Part shown: in pieces, positions 28,851 to 37,871 of the stretch
Layout of the letters: each line of letters starts with the position of its first letter
How positions within the stretch are numbered: the first letter of the stretch is position 1
Source of the DNA: Aliiroseovarius sp. F47248L
GTDB taxonomy: Bacteria > Pseudomonadota > Alphaproteobacteria > Rhodobacterales > Rhodobacteraceae
Assembly: GCF_023016085.1 (NCBI RefSeq)
Contig: NZ_JALKBF010000001.1
Location: forward strand, 186,001 to 250,000
Direction: 5' to 3'
DNA length: 64,000 nt
Notes under the pieces: model-generated
What the model was told of the DNA's origin: nothing
What the model saw: the letters and a program-made list of their open reading frames with translations, nothing else
Databases searched by the model: none
Program-made: the position numbers and the translations under genes

Positions 28851-29210
28851 TCAGCCGATGAACTTCTTGTACCCGGCTTCGTCCATGTAGTCGTCCAGCG
28901 GGCTGGTGTCAGAGGCTTTGATTTTGAAAAACCAAGCTTCACCTTCAGCGTCTTCGTTGACCTTGGTGGGCTCATCCACAATGGCTTCGTTCACTTCGAC
29001 CACTTCACCATCAAGCGGGCTGAGAATGTCAGACGCGGCCTTGACGCTTTCGATCACGACAATCTCGTCATCCTTGGATACGGTGGCGCCGACCTCGGGA
29101 AGTTCGACAAAGACAACATCGCCAAGTTGTTCGGCAGCATGGGCGGTGATGCCTACAACATAGACGCCGTCTTCTTCGCGTAGCCATTCATGTTCTTCGG
29201 TGTATTTCAT
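28851..29210 (-). CDS. gcvH: glycine cleavage system H protein
   Basis: 119 residues. The lipoylation motif is [13 protein letters not shown] with the modified lysine at K57, followed by the expected S-P-L-D-G-E-V. The N terminus [13 protein letters not shown] and the FVELPEVG segment are typical. H protein carries the aminomethyl intermediate between P, T and L proteins. AGGAG precedes the ATG. The gene lies 27 bases after gcvT. Confidence 0.97.
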   Translation of the reverse strand: MKYTEEHEWLREEDGVYVVGITAHAAEQLGDVVFVELPEVGATVSKDDEIVVIESVKAASDILSPLDGEVVEVNEAIVDEPTKVNEDAEGEAWFFKIKASDTSPLDDYMDEAGYKKFIG

Positions 29211-29237
29211 TCTGAGTCTCCTGCTGGATTTCTTGAA

Positions 29238-30362
29238 TCAACGTTTATAGGTGGCGGGGCGGAACGGCATGTCCGCTACCGTAACAGGCAGGCGCTTGCC
29301 GCGTACATCGCCAAAAAGTTTCGTGCCAGTTTCGGCGTGGTCAATGCTGACGTAACCCATGGACATGGGGCGTTCTATCGACGGACCAAAAGCGCCAGAG
29401 GTCACGTGCCCAATCGGGCCGTCGGCATCCTCTGATGAAAATAGCTCGGTCCCGGCCCGCATGGGTGCGCGACCTTCCGGCAACAACCCAACACGGCGCC
29501 GGCTCGCACCGTTTTCAAACTCGGCCAGGATGCGGTCGGCCCCGGGGAAGCCGCCTTCGCGCTCGCCACCAGTCTTGCGCACTTTCTGCACGGCCCATTC
29601 AAGTGCACCTTCGACGGGCGTGGTCGTGGTGTCGATGTCATTTCCATAAAGGCACAACCCGGATTCAAGCCGCAAACTGTCACGCGCGCCGAGGCCGATA
29701 GGCTCGACAGTATCAATGGCAATCAAGGCGCGGGCGAATGCTTCGGCGTTTGCTTCTGGGACGGAAACTTCATAACCGTCCTCACCTGTGTATCCCGAGC
29801 GGGAAATCCAAAGTTCGCCAAAATCACTGTCCGTGATGGCAACGTCCATAAACTTCATCGCGGCGGCTGAAGGCACAAGACTGGACAGAGCTTCTTCAGC
29901 GGCGGGGCCTTGCAGGGCCAGAAGGGCCCGGTCGTTGATCACGTCGATCTCGCAATCTGTCAGATGCGCATGCATGTGGGCGATGTCGGCGTCTTTGCAG
30001 GCCGCATTGACCACGAGAAACAGGTGATCCCCGCGATTGGCGATCATCAGGTCATCCAGAATGCCGCCATCGACATTTGTAAACAGGCCATAGCGTTGAC
30101 GTCCTTCGGCAAGGGCCATAACCGACTGGGGCACAAGGCGTTCTAGTGACTGAGCTGGATTATCGCCGCGCAGGATCACCTGACCCATATGGCTGACGTC
30201 AAACAGGCCAGCCGCCGCGCGCGTGTGCAAATGTTCCTTCATCACGCCAAGTGGATATTGCACAGGCATTTCATAACCCGCGAATGGCACCATCTTGGCA
30301 CCAAGCTCAACGTGAAGGTCATAAAAACCTGTCCGCTTCAAATCGTCTTGGGATGCACCCAT
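29238..30362 (-). CDS. gcvT: glycine cleavage system T protein (aminomethyltransferase)
   Basis: 374 residues from the ATG at 30362, six bases after GGAGGA. An in-frame ATG at 30368 overlaps that site and one at 30437 is further up, so both are less likely. Family sequence includes FAGYEMPVQYPLGVMKEHLHTR, FDVSHMGQ, and SRSGYTGEDGYEVSVP. It moves the one-carbon unit to tetrahydrofolate and releases ammonia. First gene of the glycine-inducible operon behind the tandem riboswitch. Confidence 0.96.
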   Translation of the reverse strand: MGASQDDLKRTGFYDLHVELGAKMVPFAGYEMPVQYPLGVMKEHLHTRAAAGLFDVSHMGQVILRGDNPAQSLERLVPQSVMALAEGRQRYGLFTNVDGGILDDLMIANRGDHLFLVVNAACKDADIAHMHAHLTDCEIDVINDRALLALQGPAAEEALSSLVPSAAAMKFMDVAITDSDFGELWISRSGYTGEDGYEVSVPEANAEAFARALIAIDTVEPIGLGARDSLRLESGLCLYGNDIDTTTTPVEGALEWAVQKVRKTGGEREGGFPGADRILAEFENGASRRRVGLLPEGRAPMRAGTELFSSEDADGPIGHVTSGAFGPSIERPMSMGYVSIDHAETGTKLFGDVRGKRLPVTVADMPFRPATYKR

Positions 30363-30419
30363 GGTCATTCCTCCATCTGTCGCCGGAATGCTATGGAAGC
30401 CATGCGTCCGACATCTTTT

Positions 30420-30435
30420 GAACGCTTGCGCGTTC
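30420..30435 (-). other. GNRA-tetraloop hairpin between glycine riboswitch and gcvT
   Basis: In the minus-strand transcript GAACGC and GCGTTC form a perfect 6-bp stem capped by GCAA, a stable GNRA tetraloop, followed by AAAAG. It lies about 55 bases before the gcvT start and just after the second glycine aptamer. It may be part of the expression platform, but a true terminator T run is lacking. Confidence 0.4.
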
Positions 30436-30440
30436 ATTGA

Positions 30441-30598
30441 TGCCCCCTCTGTCCTTGTCGCCTGAGATCGTTATCCCTTCGGCGGGCATCTAGTGCCTCT
30501 CTCCAGAGTCCTGTGCGCCACATCGGTCCTTGGGCCTGAGAGTTTACCAGGGCGGTTGCTCCTTCGGCACTGGCGTTCGCCAGATTCTCCCGATGCGA
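30441..30598 (-). ncRNA. tandem glycine riboswitch upstream of gcvT
   Basis: Read on the minus strand, two successive aptamers are visible. The first (about 30595-30524) has CGGGAGAA, then GAAGGAGCAACC, then AACTCTCAGGCCCAAGGACCG. The second (about 30520-30443) has CTGGAGAGAGG, then GCCGAAGGGATAAC, then ATCTCAGGC and AAGGACAGAGG. These are the conserved GGAGA, GAAGG and CTCAGG-C-AAGGAC blocks of the glycine aptamer in its usual tandem form. In most bacteria this arrangement turns on glycine cleavage genes when glycine is high. Confidence 0.95.
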
Positions 30599-30605
30599 TG
30601 ACGCT

Positions 30606-30634
30606 AAGTTAGCCGCCCGGATCGGTTAGAGCAA
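30606..30634 (-). promoter_or_regulatory. candidate sigma70-type promoter for the riboswitch-gcvTHP transcript
   Basis: On the minus strand TTGCTC (30634-30629) and TAACTT (30611-30606) are separated by exactly 17 bases. The predicted start near 30598 falls just before the first glycine aptamer, which is where a riboswitch promoter should place it. Confidence 0.55.
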
Positions 30635-30674
30635 GAGCTTGAATGCAACCGTATGCGGCGTCATAGTATCTGTC

Positions 30675-31250
30675 ATGAACGACCCCTATTTCTTCGGCTA
30701 TGGTTCGCTGGTGAACCGTCGCACCCATTCATTTCAGAACACTCAGCCCGCGCAGGTGTCGGGCTGGCGGCGGGCTTGGCGCCGTTCGCCGCTTAGGAAG
30801 GTATGCTATCTGACGGCGGTGCCTGACCGTGCGGATTACATAGAAGGGGTGATCGCTTCGGTACCCGGCGCAGATTGGGCCGCACTGGACGAGCGCGAGC
30901 GGGCCTATGCGCGCGTTCCGCTTGGACCGGAGTTGCGACATCAAGCCGGTGCGGTGGATGTGGCAATATATGCTATCGAACATGATAAACATTTTGAGCC
31001 GACAGACGAAAACCCGGTTCTGCTCAGCTATCTTGATGTAGTGGTGCAGGGGTATCTGTCCGAGTTCGGCATGACAGGCGTCACGCATTTCTTCGAAACC
31101 ACGGAAGGCTGGCACGCGCCGATTTTGAATGACCGCGATGCACCAATGTACACGCGCGCGCAAAATTTGACTGAGGACGAGCGTCAGATAGTGAACGAAG
31201 GCTTGTCGCGTTTATCGGCGAAAGTGAAACAGGGAAATTCGCTTGGTTAG
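30675..31250 (+). CDS. gamma-glutamylcyclotransferase family protein
   Basis: 191 residues from the ATG at 30675. The frame extends to a TTG further upstream, toward the glycine promoter. The signature FFGYGSLVNRRTH near residue 6 is the glycine-rich substrate loop of the GGCT fold, and LDERERAYARVPL carries the acidic catalytic region (E-R-A-Y). Members cyclise gamma-glutamyl groups to pyroglutamate, for example in glutathione turnover. The specific substrate is unknown. The 3' end overlaps the convergent MATE gene by 39 bases. Confidence 0.85.
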   Translation: MNDPYFFGYGSLVNRRTHSFQNTQPAQVSGWRRAWRRSPLRKVCYLTAVPDRADYIEGVIASVPGADWAALDERERAYARVPLGPELRHQAGAVDVAIYAIEHDKHFEPTDENPVLLSYLDVVVQGYLSEFGMTGVTHFFETTEGWHAPILNDRDAPMYTRAQNLTEDERQIVNEGLSRLSAKVKQGNSLG

Positions 31251-32630
31251 CCGCTGATACGACTCGGCGTCAGTGTCGTATCGGGCCGGAGCCACCCTGC
31301 GCAATGTACTGGCGGACAACACCAAAGCAATGGCCGCAAAAATCAACCCACCTGCAGCCTGCCCGATCAACACGCCCGGAGCGCCCCACAGGGATGCGCC
31401 CAGAATGACAAGTGGTATGGTGCCCAATGTTTGACGCCCCCAATTGATCCAAGTGGAATAGAACGGGTGACCGAGATTGTTGAAGCTGGCATTGGTGACA
31501 AAAATCACGCCGTTGAAAAACCACGCGAGCGCCAATGGGCCACAGAACAGAAAGACAAGATCGCGGCTTAAACCTTCGGCATTGAACAGATCCGCAATAG
31601 GCGCGCGCAGGATAAACAGGATTGCGCTGACACCAACCGAAACGCAGAGGACAAACAGCAACCCGTCACGTATTGCGCGGCGCACTCGGTCTAATTGACC
31701 CGCCCCGAAATTTTGGCCGACGATGGGGCCGATGGCTCCGGACAGTGCAAAAATCACGGCAAAGGAAACCGGGACTAGTCGCCCGACGATGGCCATACCT
31801 GCTACGGCTTCTTCGCCGAATTCAGCCATGGCGCGGGTGACATAGGCCTGACCAACAGGCGTTGCAAACTGGGTCAGGATGGCAGGCAGGGCGATTGTCA
31901 TGATGGCGGTGAAATCAACCTTGAAATCAACCGATCGGGGGCGGTCCAGCCCGCCATGATGGCGCAGCACGGGGTAAATCGACATGATCGCGATGGTGGC
32001 TCGCGCGCAGACCGAGGCAAGGGCAGCACCGGTCAGTTCGAGGTCCAATCCAAAGATCAGGATCGGGTCAAGCACCGCATTGACAACGCCGCCCCAGATT
32101 GTCGCCATCATGGCACGGCGTGCATCCCCATGCGCGCGCAAGATTGCGCCGCCGACCATGCCTACGATCAGAATTGGCAGGCTGGGAAGGATGATCCTAA
32201 GATATCCTGTGGCAAGCACCAATGTCTCGCCGGATGCACCCAATAGTGCGGTCAGTTGGGGCACGAATATCCAGACAATGGCGGCGAACACGCTTCCGAT
32301 CACAACACCATACAGAAGGGCCGTCGCAGCACGCCGTTTTGCGGTTTGCTTGTCGCCTTCGCCCAATGCTCGTGCAACCAGCGCCCCTGCGGCAATGGAC
32401 ATTCCGATGCCAAACGAAGTCGTGAAGAACAGGATCGCACCGGCATAACCCACGGCCGCTGCGAGTTCTTCATGGCCAAGCATCGAGATGAAAATCATAT
32501 CGACAAGGTCGACAAGGAAGATAGCCATCAAACCAACAGACGCGGTTAGCGACATAACCGTTATATGACGCATCAGATTGCCGCTTAGGAACGTCGCCTG
32601 TGCGGCGCCTGCGTTTGTCGGTTGGGCCAT
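31212..32630 (-). CDS. MATE family multidrug/sodium efflux transporter
   Basis: 472 residues from the second of two adjacent ATGs (32630), which is six bases after AGGAG. About twelve membrane segments run through the protein in the two six-helix halves of the MATE fold. Examples are LVDLVDMIFISMLGHEELAAAVGYA near residue 40 and the second-half AIVGRLVPVSFAVIFALSGAIGPIVGQNFGAG. It would export cationic compounds by cation antiport. The substrate cannot be read from sequence. Confidence 0.92.
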   Translation of the reverse strand: MAQPTNAGAAQATFLSGNLMRHITVMSLTASVGLMAIFLVDLVDMIFISMLGHEELAAAVGYAGAILFFTTSFGIGMSIAAGALVARALGEGDKQTAKRRAATALLYGVVIGSVFAAIVWIFVPQLTALLGASGETLVLATGYLRIILPSLPILIVGMVGGAILRAHGDARRAMMATIWGGVVNAVLDPILIFGLDLELTGAALASVCARATIAIMSIYPVLRHHGGLDRPRSVDFKVDFTAIMTIALPAILTQFATPVGQAYVTRAMAEFGEEAVAGMAIVGRLVPVSFAVIFALSGAIGPIVGQNFGAGQLDRVRRAIRDGLLFVLCVSVGVSAILFILRAPIADLFNAEGLSRDLVFLFCGPLALAWFFNGVIFVTNASFNNLGHPFYSTWINWGRQTLGTIPLVILGASLWGAPGVLIGQAAGGLIFAAIALVLSASTLRRVAPARYDTDAESYQRLTKRISLFHFRR

Positions 32631-32725
32631 CATTATCTCCTGTCACGCCTGTTCAGCATGCAGGAGAGAGACGCGGTGGACCAGAGGCAATTGTCGCGTG
32701 GCTAATGCATGACCCGCGTGTGGGG

Positions 32726-34051
32726 TCAGCCCTTTGCGCGGATCACTTGCAGCAGCGGCAGAAGGGCCGACATGTCCGGCCCGTGGCTCATGCCAGTGAC
32801 GGCTTTGCGCAGCGGCATGAACAGCCCGCGCCCTTTACGGCCCGTGGCTTCTTTCACGGCGGCGGTCCATTTTGACCAGCTGTCGGCGTCGTAAGGACCA
32901 TCGGGCAGAAGCCCCATCGCGGTTGCGACGAACTCGCGGTCTTCTTCGTCGATCAGCGGCTCGGCGCCGTCGCGGCACAGGGTCCACCAGGCCTCCAGAT
33001 CGCCAAGCGTTGTGATGTTCTCACGCGCGACGCTCCAGAACGCGTTGGCTTTGTCGGCGGGAACACCAAGGCCGTCGAGCGTGTCCGCGACTGCTGTGAC
33101 AGGCAGGTGCGACAGATAACGCGCCGTCAGCGGAAACAGGTCCTCGACATCGAACTTGGTGGGGGCAGAACTGAAACTCGACAGGTCGAACCCCTCGACG
33201 ATTTCATCCAGCGAATTGCGAAGCTCGACCGGTTGCGATGACCCCAGACGGGCCAACAGGCTCAGCAATGCCATCGGCTGCACGCCGCGTTCGCGCAGGT
33301 CACGGATCGCCAATGTGCCAAGACGCTTTGACAGCGCCTCGCCCTGCGGGCCGGTCAGAAGCGAGTGGTGGGCGAAGGATGGCACCTTGCCGCCCAGGGC
33401 TTCGATAATCTGGATTTGTGTGGCGGTGTTAGTCACATGATCCGACCCCCGCACCACGTCCGTGATGCCGAAGTCGATGTCATCACAGACCGACGCCAGC
33501 GTATAAAGAAACTGCCCGTCACCCCGGATCAGCACCGGGTCAGACACGGACGCCGCATCAATCGAGATGTCACCCAGAATGCCATCGGTCCAGTTGATCC
33601 GCTCGTGATCCAGCTTGAACCGCCAGTGACCCTGCCCACGTTCTTCGCGCAGCTTGGCTTTTTCATCGTCAGCCAGCGCCAACGCCGAACGGTCATAGAC
33701 CGGCGGCTTGCCCATGTTCAGTTGCTTCTTGCGCTTAAGGTCCAGCTCGGTCGGTGTCTCGAAGCACTCATAAAACCGACCCATATCGCGCAATTGCTGT
33801 GCGGCTTCTTCATAGCGGTCCAGCCGGTCGGATTGCTTTTCGACCCGATCCCATGTCAGGCCCAGCCATTCCAAGTCTTCCTTGATGGCATCCGCGTATT
33901 CCTGTTTGGACCGCTCGGGGTCTGTGTCATCAAGGCGCAGGATGAATTGTCCGCCCGATTTGGCCGCGATCAAATAGTTGAACAGCGCGGTGCGCAGGTT
34001 GCCAACATGGATGTAGCCGGTGGGCGAAGGTGCAAAACGGGTGGTGGTCAT
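32726..34051 (-). CDS. gltX: glutamate-tRNA ligase
   Basis: 441 residues of a class I aminoacyl-tRNA synthetase. The HIGH-type motif is TRFAPSPTGYIHVGNLRTALFN at the N terminus, and the KMSKS equivalent is A-L-S-K-R-L-G near residue 237. No zinc-binding cysteine cluster is seen. Alphaproteobacteria often have two GltX copies, with one helping make Gln-tRNA through transamidation. Whether this is the discriminating or non-discriminating copy cannot be decided here. AAGGAG precedes the ATG. Confidence 0.95.
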   Translation of the reverse strand: MTTTRFAPSPTGYIHVGNLRTALFNYLIAAKSGGQFILRLDDTDPERSKQEYADAIKEDLEWLGLTWDRVEKQSDRLDRYEEAAQQLRDMGRFYECFETPTELDLKRKKQLNMGKPPVYDRSALALADDEKAKLREERGQGHWRFKLDHERINWTDGILGDISIDAASVSDPVLIRGDGQFLYTLASVCDDIDFGITDVVRGSDHVTNTATQIQIIEALGGKVPSFAHHSLLTGPQGEALSKRLGTLAIRDLRERGVQPMALLSLLARLGSSQPVELRNSLDEIVEGFDLSSFSSAPTKFDVEDLFPLTARYLSHLPVTAVADTLDGLGVPADKANAFWSVARENITTLGDLEAWWTLCRDGAEPLIDEEDREFVATAMGLLPDGPYDADSWSKWTAAVKEATGRKGRGLFMPLRKAVTGMSHGPDMSALLPLLQVIRAKG

Positions 34052-34114
34052 GGGTCAGGTCTCCTTGGCTCGACCCTCTTTCATACTGGCCCGCTTTTGT
34101 CCATATAATCTGGT

Positions 34115-34513
34115 ATGACTCGCAAATACGCCCCCTCCATCACTGATATCGAAGCGCTTGCCCATGACGCCCGGCAACGCTTGCCGCCTGCCTTTGTCGA
34201 AAAGGCGCTGGAGGTCGCGATCCGGGTCGAGAACATGCCGAATGCCGTCCTACTGTCCGAGATGGAAATCGAAGATCCGTTCGAGTTGACCGCCGTTTAC
34301 GAAGGGATCCCTCTGACGCAGAAATCTGTATCCGATCAGCCCTTCGCGCCGGACACGGTCACGTTGTTTCGCCGTCCCATTCTGGATGAATGGGCGTCGC
34401 GCGGGGATGTTTCGCTGGCTGAACTGGTTGGGCACATCGTCGTGCATGAATTTGCCCATCACTTCGGATGGTCGGACGAGGATATCGCGCAAATTGATCG
34501 TTGGTGGGAATGA
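34115..34513 (+). CDS. small metallopeptidase-like protein (zincin fold)
   Basis: 132 residues. The motif HIVVHEFAHHFGWSDEDI near residue 108 is the HExxHxxG signature of a compact zincin family common in alphaproteobacteria and actinobacteria. No signal peptide is present. Substrate unknown. Its stop codon directly abuts the end of the convergent DUF1801 gene, with no spacer. Confidence 0.85.
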   Translation: MTRKYAPSITDIEALAHDARQRLPPAFVEKALEVAIRVENMPNAVLLSEMEIEDPFELTAVYEGIPLTQKSVSDQPFAPDTVTLFRRPILDEWASRGDVSLAELVGHIVVHEFAHHFGWSDEDIAQIDRWWE

Positions 34514-34942
34514 TCAGCTGGGCCGAACCTTCCATGTCTTGTCCAGTTCGCGAAGTCCTGCGCGGATAAGTTCGGCCAATACGTCCCGATCAATATCGGC
34601 CAGTTTGTTTACGTAAAGACAGGACTTGCCCATCTTGTGTTTGCCAAGCCGGGCCAGAATGTCACCGAAATCCGCATATCCCGGCATGATATAGATTGAA
34701 TGGCGCGCCTTTCGCGGGGAAAATCCGGTGGCCAGAAAATCTCCCTCGCGCCTGCTGTCATAGCGGTAGTGATAGCGGCCATAGCCGATGATGGAAGGTC
34801 CCCACATCGCAGGTTGAAACCCCGTGACATCGCGGAACAACTGGTCAAGCGTGTGGGCATCCTCGCGTTTTGACAAGGGTTGGACCGCCGCGATGAAATC
34901 GGTGACGGCCTGTCCGGTAGGTTGGGTTTTAGTGTCGCTCAT
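34514..34942 (-). CDS. DUF1801 domain-containing protein
   Basis: 142 residues starting at ATG 34942. An upstream in-frame ATG at 34972 is less likely. The pattern VTDFIAAVQPLSKREDAHTL, MWGPSIIGYGRYHYRYDS and FSPRKARHSIYIMPGY is characteristic of DUF1801 (YdhG/YjbR-like fold). No catalytic residues are established for the family. It is convergent with the zincin gene, sharing the junction at 34513/34514. Confidence 0.88.
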   Translation of the reverse strand: MSDTKTQPTGQAVTDFIAAVQPLSKREDAHTLDQLFRDVTGFQPAMWGPSIIGYGRYHYRYDSRREGDFLATGFSPRKARHSIYIMPGYADFGDILARLGKHKMGKSCLYVNKLADIDRDVLAELIRAGLRELDKTWKVRPS

Positions 34943-35067
34943 GTTCTGCCAATGTGCTTGCTTTCTAGGCATGTCACGATTGCGTGACGCTATCCATTTC
35001 TAGTCGCATTTCCAGTATAGTGCAGGTTCGATTTTCATCAAAATCTGCTCTTACTGGGAGGTCACTC

Positions 35068-36003
35068 ATGAAAACTTTTTCTTTTCCAAATCTGTCGCGT
35101 CGGCATCTGTTGATGGCGGGCGCAGCTGCCCCTTTGGCCGGACTGGCCACAGCTCCTGCGTACGCTTTTGCCCCGCAAACGGGATTGACCACCACTGCAT
35201 CGCAGACCGTAAAACTTGGGGAATTTGAGGTTACGACACTTTTGGCGGGCAATCGAACAGTGGAAGATCCGCAAAGCATATTTGGCATGAATGCCAGTGC
35301 AGAAGAGTTCGCGGCGGCGTCAGAAGCCGCAAATATTTCAACAGCCGCCGCTCAATTTTTCTTTACGCCGACATTGATCAACACTGGGTCTGAACTTGTA
35401 TTGTTTGACACCGGATTGAATGCCGAAGGGATCACAGCTGCACTGGCGCGGGCGGGATACACGCCCGACCAAGTGGACATCGTTGTGATCACCCATATGC
35501 ACGGGGACCATATCGGCGGGCTGTCTGGCGATGCGGGCGTTACTTTCCCCAATGCGCGCTATGTCACCGGAGCGGTAGAGTTCGATCATTGGGCAGCGGC
35601 GGGCAACGAAGGTTTTGAGGCAAAGGTCGCCCCACTGGCCGAGCAAACCACGATGATCAATGGTGGCGACACTGTCATTTCGGGCGTCGAATCTGTCGAA
35701 GCCTTTGGGCACACGCCCGGCCACATGGCTTACCGTATTGAAAGTGAAGGCAAGTCGCTGCTGATCGCGGCGGATTTCGCCAACCATTATGTCTGGTCAC
35801 TGGCTTACCCGGATTGGGAAGTGAAGTTTGACCAAGACAAATCCGCAGCTGCCGACACTCGCAAAACGCTGTTGGGAATGCTGGCAGCCGAAAAGATGCC
35901 CTTCATCGGTTATCACATGCCATTTCCCGCGCTGGGCTATGTCGAGGAACGTGACGCAGGCTTCCACTATGTGCCGCATAGCTATCAGCTTTTGATGGGC
36001 TGA
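35068..36003 (+). CDS. exported MBL-fold metallo-hydrolase
   Basis: 311 residues from ATG 35068, with GGGAGG seven bases upstream. The N terminus has a Tat-type signal (N-L-S-R-R-H-L-L-M-A-G, then a hydrophobic AAAPLAGLATAPAYA). The metal-binding motif VVITHMHGDHIGGLSGD is near residue 145, with further ligands in EAFGHTPGHMAYRI and IAADFANHY. Family members include lactonases and other hydrolases. The substrate is not known. It is a periplasmic enzyme by its signal. Confidence 0.92.
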   Translation: MKTFSFPNLSRRHLLMAGAAAPLAGLATAPAYAFAPQTGLTTTASQTVKLGEFEVTTLLAGNRTVEDPQSIFGMNASAEEFAAASEAANISTAAAQFFFTPTLINTGSELVLFDTGLNAEGITAALARAGYTPDQVDIVVITHMHGDHIGGLSGDAGVTFPNARYVTGAVEFDHWAAAGNEGFEAKVAPLAEQTTMINGGDTVISGVESVEAFGHTPGHMAYRIESEGKSLLIAADFANHYVWSLAYPDWEVKFDQDKSAAADTRKTLLGMLAAEKMPFIGYHMPFPALGYVEERDAGFHYVPHSYQLLMG

Positions 36004-36022
36004 TGCGCAAGCGGCGGGGCGA

Positions 36023-37684
36023 TCAGCTTTCGTCCCGCCAGCGGTTCACAATCGGATAGCGACGATCCAACCAGAAGCTGCGCATGGTCAGACGGGTGCC
36101 CGGCGCGGATTGGAAGCGTTTGTATTCCGAGATGAAGATCAGGTGCTCGACCTTCTTGACGGTCGCGCGGTCAAACCCTTCGGCCACTAGTTCGGCCACC
36201 GATTTTTCGTCGTCGATTAGGCCCTCAAGGATACCGTCCAGCACCTCGTAAGGTGGCAGGCTGTCTTCGTCCTTTTGATCCGGGCGCAGTTCAGCGGAGG
36301 GGGGTTTGTCGATGATCGATACCGGGATCACCTCGCCCTCGGGGCCTTCCATCCAGTCGCGGTGATTGGCGTTGCGCCAGCGGCATTGCTCAAACACCCG
36401 CGTTTTATATAGGTCTTTGATCGGGTTATAGCCGCCGGACATATCACCATAGATCGTGGCATATCCCACGGCGACCTCGGATTTGTTTCCTGTGGTCAAA
36501 AGCATCGCGCCAGTCTTGTTGGACAGCGCCATAAGCAGCAGACCACGCAGACGCGACTGGATGTTTTCCTCGGTCACGTCAGGTTCGGTGCCTTCAAAAA
36601 GCGGCGCCAGAGTATTGGTAATCGCGTCACGACCTTCTTTGATCGGCACGATGTCATAGGAGCAGCCAAGGCGCTGGGCGATGTCCTTTGCGTCATCCAG
36701 TGAGCTTTGTGATGTATATTCCGAGGGCAACATGACACAGCGCACGTTCTCCGGCCCAAGTGCATCAGCAGCAATGGTCGCGACAATCGCGCTGTCGATC
36801 CCGCCGGACAGGCCAAGAAGCACCTTTTTGAAGCCGGTTTTACCCATGTAGTCACACAGGCTTTCGACCATCGCGCGATAGTCCTGTTCCCACTCATCCC
36901 CATGCACGGCAATGGGGCCGGGGGTGATGCGCCATCCGTCATCTGTCAGGTTCAGATCGACGTGCCGGATTTCTTCGTCGAAGGTCGACATGCGGAACGC
37001 AAGCTCTCCGCCTGGGTTCAGCGCGAAAGACCCGCCATCGAACACTTGATCGTCTTGCCCGCCCACCATGTTCAGATAGATCAGCGGCAGCCCCGTTTCG
37101 ACGACGCGCGCCACCATGTGGTTAACGCGAACGTCGAACTTGCGTCGGTAATAGGGCGAGCCGTTGGGTATCAGCAGAAACTCGGCCCCGCTTTCGGCTA
37201 GAGTTTCGCAGACGTCCTCGCCATGCCACGCGTCTTCGCAAATCGGGATGCCGACACGGATATGACCCATGGCAATTGGGCCTTGTGGATCGGCAGATGT
37301 AAACTGCCGTTCTTCGTCAAACACTGTGAAATTGGGCAGGCGTTGTTTCAAAACACGTGCCGCTACTTTGCCTCCGTGCAGAATGTAATAGGCGTTGAAC
37401 AGATGCGTGCCATCATGGAACGGGCCTCCAATGCAGATTGCGGGGCCATCCGCACATTCTGAGGCCAGCTGCTCGACTGCCGCCATCGCATCGCGGAAAA
37501 ACTGGGGGCGCATCACAAGGTCTTGTGTCTGATAGCCGGTGATAAACGCTTCGGGCAGGGCCAACAGGTCGCTGCCCGCGGACTTTGCTTGCTCCCACGC
37601 AATGCGCGCTTTGTCAGCATTGGCCGCAATCGCTCCGACGGTGGGGTTTAGTTGTGCCAACGTCAGGCGGAAATGGTCACTCAT
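36023..37684 (-). CDS. nadE: glutamine-hydrolysing NAD+ synthase
   Basis: 553 residues from ATG 37684. The frame runs further upstream without support. The N-terminal nitrilase-like glutaminase domain has its Glu at E45 (ALPEAFITGY), the lysine in VLKQRLPNFTVFDEER and the cysteine in VGIPICEDAWH. The C-terminal synthetase has the P-loop LLGLSGGIDSAIVATIAAD. It amidates deamido-NAD using glutamine in the last step of NAD synthesis. The gene is divergent from the MORN protein gene. Confidence 0.96.
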   Translation of the reverse strand: MSDHFRLTLAQLNPTVGAIAANADKARIAWEQAKSAGSDLLALPEAFITGYQTQDLVMRPQFFRDAMAAVEQLASECADGPAICIGGPFHDGTHLFNAYYILHGGKVAARVLKQRLPNFTVFDEERQFTSADPQGPIAMGHIRVGIPICEDAWHGEDVCETLAESGAEFLLIPNGSPYYRRKFDVRVNHMVARVVETGLPLIYLNMVGGQDDQVFDGGSFALNPGGELAFRMSTFDEEIRHVDLNLTDDGWRITPGPIAVHGDEWEQDYRAMVESLCDYMGKTGFKKVLLGLSGGIDSAIVATIAADALGPENVRCVMLPSEYTSQSSLDDAKDIAQRLGCSYDIVPIKEGRDAITNTLAPLFEGTEPDVTEENIQSRLRGLLLMALSNKTGAMLLTTGNKSEVAVGYATIYGDMSGGYNPIKDLYKTRVFEQCRWRNANHRDWMEGPEGEVIPVSIIDKPPSAELRPDQKDEDSLPPYEVLDGILEGLIDDEKSVAELVAEGFDRATVKKVEHLIFISEYKRFQSAPGTRLTMRSFWLDRRYPIVNRWRDES

Positions 37685-37871
37685 CGCGCGTATCCTTGTG
37701 GCCCGGCGATCCCTGCCGGGTTTGATCTTGCGCACAGATGTAGCAGGTTTGCGTGCGGGATAAAGACCATGCGTTGGAAAACCGTTGTTTCGGGGCAGAC
37801 CCTCGCATAGTCTTGATACGGGTTTGCGTGGGTTGAAGCGCGAAAATGGTACTCATTGAAAGAGGTTGGAC

